Source: Planctomycetales bacterium (GTDB taxonomy: Bacteria; Planctomycetota; Planctomycetia; Planctomycetales; Planctomycetaceae). Taken from it: a stretch of DNA of 42,206 bases. Positions 1 through 8,336 of the stretch are shown here, one piece after another. How positions within the stretch are numbered: position 1 is the stretch's first letter; each line of letters begins with the position of its first letter. Location of the stretch: NCBI GenBank assembly GCA_028285345.1, contig JANQPT010000007.1:1-42206 (forward strand). Reading direction: 5' to 3'. Both the position numbers and the translations under genes were made by a program. The notes beneath the pieces were generated by a model. It searched no databases. It was not told where the DNA came from and saw only the letters and a program-made list of their open reading frames with translations.

Positions 1-473
1 ACCAGCACGATCGATCCCTGGCCATCGATCATCACCATCCCGATCGGCGCAGATTCAACCGTCGCGCGAAACTGCTGCTCCAGTTGTTTCCGTTCGGTAA
101 TGTCCACGATGACACTTAGTACAAACAGCCCCTCGTCGGTCTCGAACGGATTTAGGCCGATTTCCACGGGAAACTCGCTGCCATCCTTGCGAAGGCCGTA
201 CAAGTCCCGTCCGGCACCCATACGCCGCGCTTCGGGATCGGCGAAGAAGCCGTCGCGCATTTCGGGATGGGTTGCACGAAACCGCTGCGGGACCAGCACC
301 TCGATCGGCTGATCCATCAGCTCGCGACGTTTGTAACCAAACAGTCTTTCCGCTTCCTGATTCGACATCGCAATGTTGCCGTCTTGATCGCAAAGGATCA
401 GTGCAAACGGAAGGAGCTCTGCTGTCGTGCGCAGTGAATTGAGAACGATCTGTGCAGCGTGATTCGTCTCCAT
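1..473 (-). CDS. PAS-domain sensor protein, 3' end outside the window
   Basis: The minus strand is open from an ATG at 473-471 to the window edge (157 codons), so the C-terminus is missing. The start has a good ribosome site, GGAGGA about ten bases upstream. Residues about 10-130 form a PAS domain: LPFALILCDQDGNI, then FGYKRRELMDQPIEVL, then RKDGSEFPVEIGLNP, ending with the usual PAS-to-next-domain linker VDITERKQLEQQ. A second PAS domain begins (VESAPIGMVMIDGQG) as the window ends. Such proteins normally continue into a histidine kinase or a diguanylate cyclase/phosphodiesterase; which one is not visible. It is cytoplasmic as far as seen, with no membrane segment. It is transcribed away from the receiver genes that begin at 1355, so the two could share a control region. 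Confidence 0.85.
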   Translation of the reverse strand, partial: METNHAAQIVLNSLRTTAELLPFALILCDQDGNIAMSNQEAERLFGYKRRELMDQPIEVLVPQRFRATHPEMRDGFFADPEARRMGAGRDLYGLRKDGSEFPVEIGLNPFETDEGLFVLSVIVDITERKQLEQQFRATVESAPIGMVMIDGQGSIVL

Positions 474-623
474 GAACTCCGTTTCCTCCGGAACGAGCCA
501 CCTTGTGTTTTGAGCGTGCGCTCACAGGCTCTCCTGCCAACGCCTATTCAGGCGGCGATTCGCAGCAAAATCGCAAGTGCGACAAAAAGACCATCAATCG
601 CATGTATGACTCAATTTGACGAG

Positions 624-638
624 TTCGCAATTTGCGAA
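624..638. promoter_or_regulatory. Perfect palindrome TTCGCAA-T-TTGCGAA, candidate operator
   Basis: Two perfect 7-base arms around one central base, about 150 bases upstream of the PAS sensor start. It has the size and symmetry of a dimeric regulator site. No second copy was noticed and no protein can be assigned. Confidence 0.4.
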
Positions 639-654
639 TCGGTGAAATGTGAAT

Positions 655-685
655 AAGCAATTGTCTCGTCTTCCAATAATTGCTT
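655..685. repeat. Inverted repeat AAGCAATT / AATTGCTT
   Basis: Perfect 8-base arms separated by 15 bases, lying just beside the 624-638 palindrome. The spacing suits either a cruciform or a pair of half-sites for a dimer. The function is not shown. Confidence 0.4.
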
Positions 686-1182
686 CGTATCCGCGACAGC
701 ACGTTTGAATTGGAAATGCGGCTGCGAATCGAGTTGCAAGCTCAAGCTCCGCTGAGACGTGAGGCCGTTGGCTTATTGTGGAGAGGGGATTCGATATTGT
801 CTGGATGGCGCTGCAAACGTGATTTTGCCCTCAACGCTAATATCTTGATCAACGACAAACCGTCAAGTCCGGAATGCTGTCCGCAAGGAGATTGCACTAT
901 GCAAACTAGCTCAGGGGATTGCACTAATCCGATAGGCAGTATGGAGGTGGTCGCAACTGCTAAACCGCAAACCGATGCTCTCGATCTGATCGATGCAGGC
1001 AAAGTACGGAAATTTCAAGTTGTTCAGAAAGGGTCAATCGCATCAGCACGGGCTGCTGACAATTGCCGCCAACCATCAATTTCTGTGAAAAAAATTCGTA
1101 CATGTCGCCACTATACCTTAAGGTTGTTATCGCACCAACCACTTACCTGCGCAGCCACACGGCGTAGGCCTTCCACCCCCAC

Positions 1183-1203
1183 AGTCGGGCGCATCGCCCG
1201 ACT
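1183..1203. other. Strong hairpin, 9-bp stem with 3-base loop
   Basis: AGTCGGGCG, loop CAT, CGCCCGACT is a perfect stem 150 bases upstream of the receiver gene start at 1355. There is no T-run after it, so it is not a typical intrinsic terminator. It could be a leader hairpin of the receiver transcript. Confidence 0.4.
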
Positions 1204-1354
1204 CACACCACAATCGACTCACCCACGAGATCGACACCTACTGAAGACTTTCGTGCTCAAACGAATTGCCAAGTTGCACCGTGCAGTGCGGCGGCTCGTT
1301 TGTGCCGCTCGAAAGCAATCACACCTTCACGACGTTGCATCACGGAGTCTCACC

Positions 1355-1798
1355 ATGAAAGACCACTGCTGCGTTTCGAATTCCTGTCTGGCCGAGAGTT
1401 CTTATTGTCCCACCGTTCTAATTATTGACGACGATCCCGATGTCACACGTTGCCTGGAGTTGGTGCTCGCGAATTACGATGTCAACGTGATTCGCGATTA
1501 CTGCGGCAAATTCGGGGCATGGGATGCCACGCGAAACGAACCGGATGTGATTATCACTGATTACGCAATGCCGAACGGAGACGGCCAGCAACTTCTCGAA
1601 GAGGTAAAAACGAACGCGCAGACCGCCCACATTCCGGTGATCGTGTTTACCGGTCAGCGAGATGTTGCATTGGCGTCCCACCTGAAGCAACTCGGAGCTG
1701 CAAGTATTCTTTACAAGCCCGTTCACTACCAAACGTTGTTGACAGAGATTCAACACTATGTCTCGTTGCGAGAACTGGACTGGGCAAACCGGGACTGA
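1355..1798 (+). CDS. Single-domain response regulator (receiver only)
   Basis: A 147-residue protein consisting of one receiver domain. It carries the acidic pair (LIIDDDPD), the phospho-acceptor aspartate in IITDYAMPNGDG, the Thr of VIVFTG and the conserved lysine in LYKPV. There is no DNA-binding or enzymatic output domain. The start at 1355 is chosen because GGAG lies eight bases upstream and the receiver begins about 20 residues later; the frame is open further upstream but the extra part is not domain-like. It is first in a plus-strand run of four two-component genes and probably passes phosphate within a relay. Its DYxMPxGxG region resembles the second receiver of the protein at 4020-4970 more than the others, which hints at local duplication. 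Confidence 0.85.
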   Translation: MKDHCCVSNSCLAESSYCPTVLIIDDDPDVTRCLELVLANYDVNVIRDYCGKFGAWDATRNEPDVIITDYAMPNGDGQQLLEEVKTNAQTAHIPVIVFTGQRDVALASHLKQLGAASILYKPVHYQTLLTEIQHYVSLRELDWANRD

Positions 1799-1850
1799 AA
1801 TGCGCGAACCTTGAGGCAACTAGCGTTCACACGTCAACCGGAGCAAGAAG

Positions 1851-3431
1851 ATGAATGACCAATTGCGTGTCCTGTTGATCGAAGATGATCCCGTCGATCA
1901 TCAGTTGATCAGTCGCAGCTTACAACGTTCTCGCAGGTCCGTGGAACTCGCCTGGCATCGAAGCCTAGCGAACGGAGTGCAGTGTCTTGCCGAAGATGAG
2001 TTTGATGTCGTACTGACCGACCTTTCCCTGCCGGATAGTTTCGGCCTCGATACCGTGATCCGTATCCGCAACCAGAACCAAGATGTTCCGATAATCGTGC
2101 TCACGACTCTCGATGACGAACAGATTGAGGCGTCGTCACTGACTGCCGGGGCTCAAGATTATTTCATCAAAGATGAAGCTTCGCCGCATACATTGGAACG
2201 TGCCATTCACCATGCGATTCAGCGCCAGGAGAGCGTTGCCGAGAATCAAGCTTTGCTGGCGAAAGTGGAATCGAGTCGAAAGCGACTCCGCGAGCAGAAG
2301 GAATTGCTACGGAAGAAGAACATTCGACTTCGAAAGCTGTATAGAACGGCCCATCGTTTTGTTGACAACGTATCACATGAGTTTCGTACGCCGTTAACGG
2401 TCATCAAGGACTATGTGTCGCTCGTCCGCGAAGGTCTCGTCGGCGAGGTGAACAATGAACAACGCCGAATGCTCGACGTCGCCAGCGTCAGAGCTGACGA
2501 TCTAAACAATATGGTTGACGATATGCTAGACGTCAGCAAATTAAAATCCGGCCTGATTGGTGCATGGAGACGTCCGTGCCAACTGGGCGAGATTGTCGAA
2601 TCGGTCTGTCCGCCATTAGCGCGGAAGGCCTCGCTGAAGGACATTGAATTCAACGTCAAGCTCCCAAACTCTCTGCCAGAGGTGTACTGCGATGCAGAGA
2701 AGATCGGCCGAGTCATTATCAATCTTGTCACGAACGGAATGAAGTTTTGCAGTCAGCCGGGATTGGTGAGCATCGATGCGTCTCAGGACGAAAGCCGGGG
2801 AGAAGTCGTCATCCGCGTCTCTGACAACGGGCCGGGAATTGACGAGGAGGGGATCTCTCAAATTTTCAAACGCTTCAAACAATTGAAGGCGAACCCGGAA
2901 AGCACTTCGAAAGGTTTCGGACTGGGGCTCAGCATCGCCAAAGAATTGGTCGAGTTGAATTTTGGCAGAATGGGAGTTGAGAGTCGCTTGGGCGAAGGAA
3001 CAACGTTTTCCTTTACCCTTCCGGTCAACGATCCACTGGGGATATTCGGGCGTTATCTGGAACGATTCCACAACTCGAAAAGTGGTGGAGTCGGCGTATC
3101 CCTCATTGCAGTGCACCTCAGTGAGGCCAGTTCTCAGCCGGAAGCTGATGATACCGATAGCTTTTTCAACTATTTGTTGCGGCGCGACGATCTCCTCTTC
3201 CGGGCGGGACCCCGCCGTTGGTTGTTCGTGCTGTCCAGTTCTACATTGGAAGTCCCCGAGTTTCTCTCAAGAGTAGAGACCGAGTGGGAGAAAACTAACC
3301 GCAACAGACCCTTCGGACCGTTGCCCCAGTTTGAAATGAGTGTCCAAGGGACATGGGATACAGAGTCTGATTCCGATGTCATCGTTGAAGCGTTCCAAGA
3401 GGCGTTTCAATCTCAACCTGTTTGTGTATGA
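1851..3431 (+). CDS. Receiver-histidine kinase hybrid with unusual C-terminal domain
   Basis: A 526-residue cytoplasmic protein. Residues 5-125 are a receiver (IEDD at 10-13, phospho-acceptor D57, K107). Residues 127-165 are a charged coiled coil. A HisKA helix follows with the phospho-histidine H176 in VSHEFRTP. An HATPase domain then shows an N box (INLVTNGMKF), G1 box (DNGPGIDEEG) and G2 box (GFGLGLSIAKEL). The last 130 residues after TFSFTLPV are not a standard kinase part; the segment LLRRDDLLFRAGPRRWLFVLS resembles a degenerate GGDEF fold without the signature loop (inference). A receiver at the N-terminus and no sensor domain imply that another kinase, perhaps the divergent PAS protein, controls it. 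The start ATG at 1851 follows an AGAAG ribosome site. Downstream come two more receiver genes. Confidence 0.9.
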   Translation: MNDQLRVLLIEDDPVDHQLISRSLQRSRRSVELAWHRSLANGVQCLAEDEFDVVLTDLSLPDSFGLDTVIRIRNQNQDVPIIVLTTLDDEQIEASSLTAGAQDYFIKDEASPHTLERAIHHAIQRQESVAENQALLAKVESSRKRLREQKELLRKKNIRLRKLYRTAHRFVDNVSHEFRTPLTVIKDYVSLVREGLVGEVNNEQRRMLDVASVRADDLNNMVDDMLDVSKLKSGLIGAWRRPCQLGEIVESVCPPLARKASLKDIEFNVKLPNSLPEVYCDAEKIGRVIINLVTNGMKFCSQPGLVSIDASQDESRGEVVIRVSDNGPGIDEEGISQIFKRFKQLKANPESTSKGFGLGLSIAKELVELNFGRMGVESRLGEGTTFSFTLPVNDPLGIFGRYLERFHNSKSGGVGVSLIAVHLSEASSQPEADDTDSFFNYLLRRDDLLFRAGPRRWLFVLSSSTLEVPEFLSRVETEWEKTNRNRPFGPLPQFEMSVQGTWDTESDSDVIVEAFQEAFQSQPVCV

Positions 3432-3528
3432 AGGATGTCGATTCGAACGACACGCGGGCCAAGTGCCGTTTGGCATCGTAGATGCCGAACGCTGACTCAG
3501 AGAGATTATCGAGATCGAGGAGTTGGCC

Positions 3529-3945
3529 ATGGACTCACAAACCAAAGTCTTGCTGGTTGATGACGAAGCCGAAATTCGCATTTCCGCCGAAATGTGGATG
3601 CAGAATGCCGGATTTGACACCTTGACCGCTCGCGATGGTATAGAAGTTCTCGCGCTCGCCGCAGACGAGCAGCCCGCGGCGATTGTCATGGATGTGCGAA
3701 TGCCACAAAAAAATGGATTGGTGGCACTGGCCGAATTGAAACAACACGACCGCACAAGAAACATCCCGGTCGTGATGTTGTCAGCCAGCATCATCGACCA
3801 AGAAAGAGCGCTGGACTCCGGAGCATGCTGTTTCCTGACGAAACCTTATGATGGACGCACACTGGTCAAAGTTGTCAAGTCCATGATCAGCGCCGCGAAT
3901 TCCAATTCGACGCCAACCCGCCATTTGTCTCTAACACCGGCGTGA
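3529..3945 (+). CDS. Single-domain response regulator (receiver only)
   Basis: A 138-residue receiver. The acid cluster is VDDE (10-13), the phospho-acceptor is D55 in IVMDVRMPQKNG, and the C-terminal lysine is in FLTKPYDG. There is no output domain; the tail after the receiver is about 20 residues and Ser/Thr-rich. The ATG at 3529 is preferred over the in-frame TTG at 3523 because GAGGAG lies six bases before the ATG. It sits 97 bases after the hybrid kinase and 74 bases before the double receiver, so co-transcription is likely. It is the probable partner or shuttle of the hybrid kinase. Confidence 0.87.
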   Translation: MDSQTKVLLVDDEAEIRISAEMWMQNAGFDTLTARDGIEVLALAADEQPAAIVMDVRMPQKNGLVALAELKQHDRTRNIPVVMLSASIIDQERALDSGACCFLTKPYDGRTLVKVVKSMISAANSNSTPTRHLSLTPA

Positions 3946-4019
3946 CTCACCGTGACCCGGCGATCCAAACACCTCTGATGTATCCTTTAACTTGAGCGAC
4001 GATTCTGGGAGCCCCGAAA

Positions 4020-4970
4020 ATGTTGAGCCGCAAGATCCTGATTGCCGATGATGATTCCGACCTTGTCAGTCTCCTGGCCGACCGCTCGCGGCGGTTTGGC
4101 CTGAACGTTGAAACGGCCAGTGACGCGTTGTTTGCATTGAAGCGGATCGACGAGGTACGCCCCGATGTTGTGATTCTTGACGTCAACATGCCGGGAGGTA
4201 ACGGTCTGAGCGTTCGCGAAATCATGAGTGAAAATGAGAAGCTAAAGTCGATTCCAGTGATCATTCTCACTGGAAAGTCTGACGAAGACACGATTCGCCG
4301 TTGCCATAACTCTTGCGCGTTTTATGTCACCAAATGTCCTGATGTGTGGTCCAGGATCGAGCCGGTCTTGAAAGACATCTTTTCCGACGAGTTGCAAGAG
4401 GCCGGTCCGTCGCCTGATACCACTGTCCAGCCAGCCTCAGCGGCGCCGTATCAGGGAAGTGATCAACAAGTGTTATTCAACTGGTTGTTTGAGTTGATGG
4501 ATGCGGCTGTCCCGTCCGTTGCTGACGTGCCCTTACACGACTCTGCGGCGGAGACCTCGGAACCGCCGTGGGTTATGTGCATCGATGACGACTGGGAATT
4601 CTCACTCGGCCTTGAACTCCGGCTTCAACAGCATGGTGTTGAAGTCCTGCGTGCGTTCTCGGGGATGGAAGGCTACCGTAATGCGTTCATCGGACACCCT
4701 CAGGTCATCATTCTGGATTACGAAATGCCTGACGGAAACGGTGACTACGTTCTCCGTCGGATAAAAGAAACCGCCGCAACTCGCGACATCCCGGTAATCG
4801 TCCTCACCGGTTATAAAGGCCACGCGGTCGAACGCAAGATGTATAATTTGGGAGCCGACGAGTTCCTCACAAAACCGTGCTCATGGGAAACACTCTGGAC
4901 AGTACTTCAACGGTACCTGAACATCACAGTTGCCAAAGCGGCCGGTCCCCTTGAACCGGCTCCAGCTTGA
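4020..4970 (+). CDS. Tandem double-receiver protein
   Basis: A 316-residue protein with two receiver domains joined by a flexible linker. Receiver 1 spans about 4-120, with ADDD, phospho-acceptor D54 in ILDVNMPGGNG, T84 and K105. The linker at about 125-183 is rich in Pro, Ala and acidic residues. Receiver 2 spans about 184-305, with CIDDD, D233 in ILDYEMPDGNG and the lysine in FLTKPC. Both have all phosphorylation residues and neither is linked to an effector domain. The ATG at 4020 follows GGGAG. It is the last gene of the receiver run; the next gene is convergent. Two active receivers in one chain fit a phosphate sink, a relay or a scaffold; the sequence does not choose between them. Confidence 0.88.
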   Translation: MLSRKILIADDDSDLVSLLADRSRRFGLNVETASDALFALKRIDEVRPDVVILDVNMPGGNGLSVREIMSENEKLKSIPVIILTGKSDEDTIRRCHNSCAFYVTKCPDVWSRIEPVLKDIFSDELQEAGPSPDTTVQPASAAPYQGSDQQVLFNWLFELMDAAVPSVADVPLHDSAAETSEPPWVMCIDDDWEFSLGLELRLQQHGVEVLRAFSGMEGYRNAFIGHPQVIILDYEMPDGNGDYVLRRIKETAATRDIPVIVLTGYKGHAVERKMYNLGADEFLTKPCSWETLWTVLQRYLNITVAKAAGPLEPAPA

Positions 4971-5299
4971 GTGTGGTGCAAGCGGCATGATGACCTTGCC
5001 CCATGCTTGATCCCCTTGGAATGCAAGATTCCACTTTCCTAGCCGGCTGTGCGAGCCCCCTTTCGCCATCACCGCCGCCTCGGCCTGGGCCGTCGCCTTC
5101 AGGTCGAGGCGACGGTGTTCGGGGGCGGGGCGGCCCCGTTTGTCCAGCGTGAGCCTTGGCAGCAAGCGCTCTGGGGGCGTCAGGTTCGCGAACGTTGTCG
5201 CTCCAATGACAACGATCATCGACAGCCCGCAGAACGTCTAAGCGCCCAGATGGAGAGCGATCCGAGGAAGAGCTGTTTCCGCGGCCGACTGCCGGCGCC
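4971..5299. other. Gap between convergent genes, no gene seen
   Basis: About 330 GC-rich bases between the double receiver and the DUF1571 gene. Short open frames exist on both strands, but none has a ribosome site or recognisable protein character. No clear intrinsic terminator was found. Confidence 0.5.
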
Positions 5300-6226
5300 T
5301 TAGAATCGATAGCTCTTGTTGCGGCGATCAAAGTCGAAGTCCGTCAGTCCGACATTGGTCTTAATGTTGGAGTACGTGTACTCTTCGATCTTCGGCGGCT
5401 GCTGACCGTTGCGGTTTGGCCAGCCGTATTGTTCGACGCGAACCAGCAGACGTGTGTCCTTATCAATAAAGACCCGCGTCATGTGGTATTTGAATTGACG
5501 GCGAGGCTGGGGGTGAGTGCTTTCGATGGCCAGGCATTCGACGCTGCCCAATTTGGCATTGTTATAGTATTTGACCGTCGTTTCGCCGTATTTTGACTCG
5601 CCTTCCCACTGCTCGATGATCTTGTCCGCCATCTTCTTCAGTCCGACTTCCGTTATCGGATACCGATTCTCTTTCATGACCTCGCTAGAATTTGTCGCCA
5701 GCGTAACGGTCCCGACTAAGGATGAAAGTCCGGACCCCTCATGGACCAGAAGCTGCCCTTTATTGCGGCCGTTGACGAATAGCACCTCACGTCCTTGGGT
5801 CTTTCGATCCTGAAAATAGAAGTAAACACTGAACGGCTCTTCGCGAAACTTCATGGCCATCGTTTGCGATACCAATTTGTTGCCGCGACGACCGACGCGT
5901 TCCTGTTTCGAAAAGGTCGCCGTGTAGTCCTGCACATCATCTAACTTCGTTCGACATTGGCGAACAATCCGCAGCGGCTTGTTCAGCGGATGATCGGCGG
6001 CAGGTGCTGTCTTCTCGGACTTCTTGGTCTTTTGCTGTTTGTTCGCTGATTTCTTCTTGTTTTGGTTTGCCGGCTTTGCGGTTCCCCGTCGGGTAGGTTC
6101 CTCAGCCGTTCCACTCGAGGCGCTCCAAATCAGCACAAAGGCAGCCAGGAGCATTCCAGCAACATATCGCCCGTCGATGGAACGACGCGTTGAAGCCGGG
6201 GTCAATTCTCGATTGTTCCGTGCCAT
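5300..6226 (-). CDS. DUF1571 family exported protein
   Basis: A 308-residue protein. Residues about 22-41 form a hydrophobic signal segment ending near SSGTAEE. Residues 44-76 are a Lys/Ala/Gln-rich low-complexity linker. The rest matches the planctomycete DUF1571 family, as in the stretch DYTATFSKQERV, MAMKFREEPFSVYFYF and the C-terminal YTYSNIKTNVGLTDFDF. The fold is thought to be related to outer-membrane lipoprotein carriers such as LolA, so a periplasmic lipid- or lipoprotein-binding role is possible but unproven. The start is supported by GAGGTGAG just upstream of the ATG. It stands alone, convergent with the receiver cluster and divergent from the DUF1501 gene. Confidence 0.85.
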   Translation of the reverse strand: MARNNRELTPASTRRSIDGRYVAGMLLAAFVLIWSASSGTAEEPTRRGTAKPANQNKKKSANKQQKTKKSEKTAPAADHPLNKPLRIVRQCRTKLDDVQDYTATFSKQERVGRRGNKLVSQTMAMKFREEPFSVYFYFQDRKTQGREVLFVNGRNKGQLLVHEGSGLSSLVGTVTLATNSSEVMKENRYPITEVGLKKMADKIIEQWEGESKYGETTVKYYNNAKLGSVECLAIESTHPQPRRQFKYHMTRVFIDKDTRLLVRVEQYGWPNRNGQQPPKIEEYTYSNIKTNVGLTDFDFDRRNKSYRF

Positions 6227-6815
6227 GAACTCACCTCGATCGATAATCCATACTCATGCCGAACACGTGAAACTGAAGGCGAGGAGTCTTTACTGCGGCG
6301 GCGACTGCGCGGCGATGCGTGCCTTCAATTTGCCGACTTTTGAGATAATACTCTTCGTGATTTGAGCCGCTTCGATTTCCCTGATTGAATCACAGCGAAT
6401 CTTGGTGTCGGCCCGCTGGCGTCGCGCGAACCTGTCTCTGCTCGTATGAAAATTTCGGCGATCTCGGAGAGGAAATTCACCACCGCCGCCACGATCGCCG
6501 CTAATTTAATGGATTGTGTCAGAATATGCCAATCGAGATGCAGATTCTTTCTCCAGCCCCTAACTTTCGGACGCCGGATGAGCAAGATACCGCAAGCATC
6601 GTCATCTCCGCCAGATCAATTCTCAGTCATCGCAAGGTTTCAAATTCCCCAGAATTGCCAATGTTGCCGCTCTGATGCGTTTGCTTCTGTGGCGTCGACT
6701 TTTTCGATTCTGTAGACTGCGGGTAGGTTCCCAACTACGGTGAGTTTGGCAACGGACACCGATCCTTGTTGCGGCGGTGGCGATTCAGCCCTGCTCCTGA
6801 CGGAGGACTACGGCG
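6227..6815. other. 590-base divergent intergenic region
   Basis: It separates the divergent DUF1571 and DUF1501 genes. Two open frames of 86-89 codons overlap here on opposite strands, but neither has a convincing ribosome site or family character. It probably holds the promoters for both genes; I could not assign a clear -35/-10 pair. Confidence 0.5.
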
Positions 6816-8252
6816 ATGCTTTCCATCAACGGCCGGCCCCAGCGGGTTTGCAATGGATTCACGCGCCGCGAAGTGCTCACTGCCGGTGGCGCGGGTTTGT
6901 TTGGGCTGAGCTTGCCCTCAATTCTAGCGGCCGAAGACCGCCCACTTCCGTTTGTGAACGGCCGCGCGAAGTCGGTCCTGTTCTTGTTCCTGTTCGGCGG
7001 GCCGAGTCAACTGGAGACGTTTGACCTCAAGCCGCACGCGCCCGCCAAACTGCGGGGTCCGTTTCGACCGATTGCTTCACGGACACCCGAATTGCTGATC
7101 AGCGAACATTTGCCGCAGACGGCACAAGTGACGGACAAAGTGTGCGTCATCCGCACAATGACACATCAACTTAATGATCACGGAGCGGCGCATTATATCC
7201 AGACCGGGCATCCCCGCGTGCGGACCGAACAGGAAGGATTCGGCGGCCCGCCCTTTGACCGCGACTGGCCCGCGATGGGCTCGGTGGTGAATTATCTTTC
7301 GCTGCAGAGTGCCGAGGGATCAACGCGGCCGTTTCCCGACTACGTCTATCTGCCCAACCGGCTGGGGTACTTGCAAGGGGGAAACCGCCCGGGACAGGAC
7401 GCCGGATGGCTGGGCCGCGCCTACAATGCATTGGCGACGAACATTCAGAAAAAGGGGGAGCAGGACAACCCCTATTTTCGCGACTGTGACGACGAGGAAC
7501 TGAATTTTCAGATTCGCGGCTTGCTCTCCGAGACGCAGATGCCGCTCGAACGATTGAACCGCCGCGAGAGCCTGCTTGAACAGTTCGACGGGCAGCGGCG
7601 TAACGTGGAACGCGCGGTGCGGCGAACGGCGTATGACGGTTACCGGGAACGGGCACTGTCGCTGGTGACGTCGGAGAAAGTGAGAACGGCACTCAACATC
7701 CGCCGCGAACCGGCCGCGGTGCGCGATCGCTATGGGCGGCACCTGTTCGGCCAATCGACGCTCGTCGGACGGAGGATTCTCGAAGCGGGTTGTCGGTTCG
7801 TGACCGTCGCATGGGACACGGTCGACGGCTACAGCTGGGATTCTCACCGCAGCAGCCGCGACCTGGAGAAACATCTCATTCCCGGATTCGATCAAGCGTT
7901 CTCGGCGGTGCTGGAAGATTTGGACCAGCGCGGCATGCTCGACGAAACGTTGGTTATCGCGGGCGGCGAGATGGGACGCACGCCGCGACCGAATGGCAAA
8001 TGGGGACGCGGACATTGGAGTTACTGCTTCCCGTTTGTGCTCGCCGGTGCGGGGATCCGCGGCGGCGTAGCCTACGGCCGTTCGGACAAAGAAGCCGGCT
8101 ATCCCGCCGACTTTCCGGTCAAACTTGAGGACTTGGCCGCCACGGTCTATCACGCTCTGGGCATTGACCCGGAGACCTACCTCCCCGACGCGCAGGGCCG
8201 CCCGGCAAGCATTGTCGAAGGCGGGCGACCACTGCTGGAGTTGTTCGGGTGA
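6816..8252 (+). CDS. DUF1501 family exported protein
   Basis: A 478-residue protein with a twin-arginine-type leader (FTRREVLTAGGAGLFG, residues about 15-30), so export in folded form is likely. The DUF1501 hallmarks are present: FLFGGPSQLETFD, the THQLNDHGAAHY segment, AGGEMGRTPRPN and GRGHWSYCFPFVLAGAG. The family has an alkaline-phosphatase/sulfatase-like fold. In planctomycetes it is expanded and often paired with DUF1549/DUF1553 cytochrome-like proteins, which are not present here. The start ATG has GGAGG ten bases upstream. A sulfatase follows after 84-93 bases (two possible starts) and a sialidase-like gene after that, all on the same strand, so the three may be an operon acting on the same exported substrate. 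Confidence 0.92.
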   Translation: MLSINGRPQRVCNGFTRREVLTAGGAGLFGLSLPSILAAEDRPLPFVNGRAKSVLFLFLFGGPSQLETFDLKPHAPAKLRGPFRPIASRTPELLISEHLPQTAQVTDKVCVIRTMTHQLNDHGAAHYIQTGHPRVRTEQEGFGGPPFDRDWPAMGSVVNYLSLQSAEGSTRPFPDYVYLPNRLGYLQGGNRPGQDAGWLGRAYNALATNIQKKGEQDNPYFRDCDDEELNFQIRGLLSETQMPLERLNRRESLLEQFDGQRRNVERAVRRTAYDGYRERALSLVTSEKVRTALNIRREPAAVRDRYGRHLFGQSTLVGRRILEAGCRFVTVAWDTVDGYSWDSHRSSRDLEKHLIPGFDQAFSAVLEDLDQRGMLDETLVIAGGEMGRTPRPNGKWGRGHWSYCFPFVLAGAGIRGGVAYGRSDKEAGYPADFPVKLEDLAATVYHALGIDPETYLPDAQGRPASIVEGGRPLLELFG

Positions 8253-8336
8253 GTTCGCTGGCTGTAAATTGACGCCGATTTCGCGTTAGAATCGACGTGG
8301 GGGATCCGCACCCCGTCAACTCCATACCGATTCAGC

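Larger units (their letters stand above)
474..1354. other. 880-base gap between divergent signalling genes
   Basis: I see no convincing gene here. The receiver gene's frame stays open upstream to about 680, but that stretch lacks domain-like composition and a ribosome site, so I treat it as untranslated. The gap holds three clean dyads: 624-638, 655-685 and 1183-1203. Its length and position suggest the control region for the two divergent units. Confidence 0.6.

Noticed and set aside
55-540. 161-codon minus-strand frame overlapping the PAS gene
   Set aside because: It is Arg/Ser-rich without family character and lies in another frame of the clear PAS coding sequence.
680-1354. In-frame 225-codon extension of the first receiver protein
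   Set aside because: The added part has no domain-like pattern, no ribosome site and contains a strong hairpin; ATG 1355 has a good GGAG site.
4942-4961. GCCGGT/ACCGGC stem as terminator of the receiver cluster
   Set aside because: It lies inside the coding end of the double receiver and has no T-run after it.
5049-5303. 84-codon plus-strand frame between the double receiver and the DUF1571 gene
   Set aside because: Arg-rich, without motif or ribosome site; typical of GC-rich non-coding DNA.
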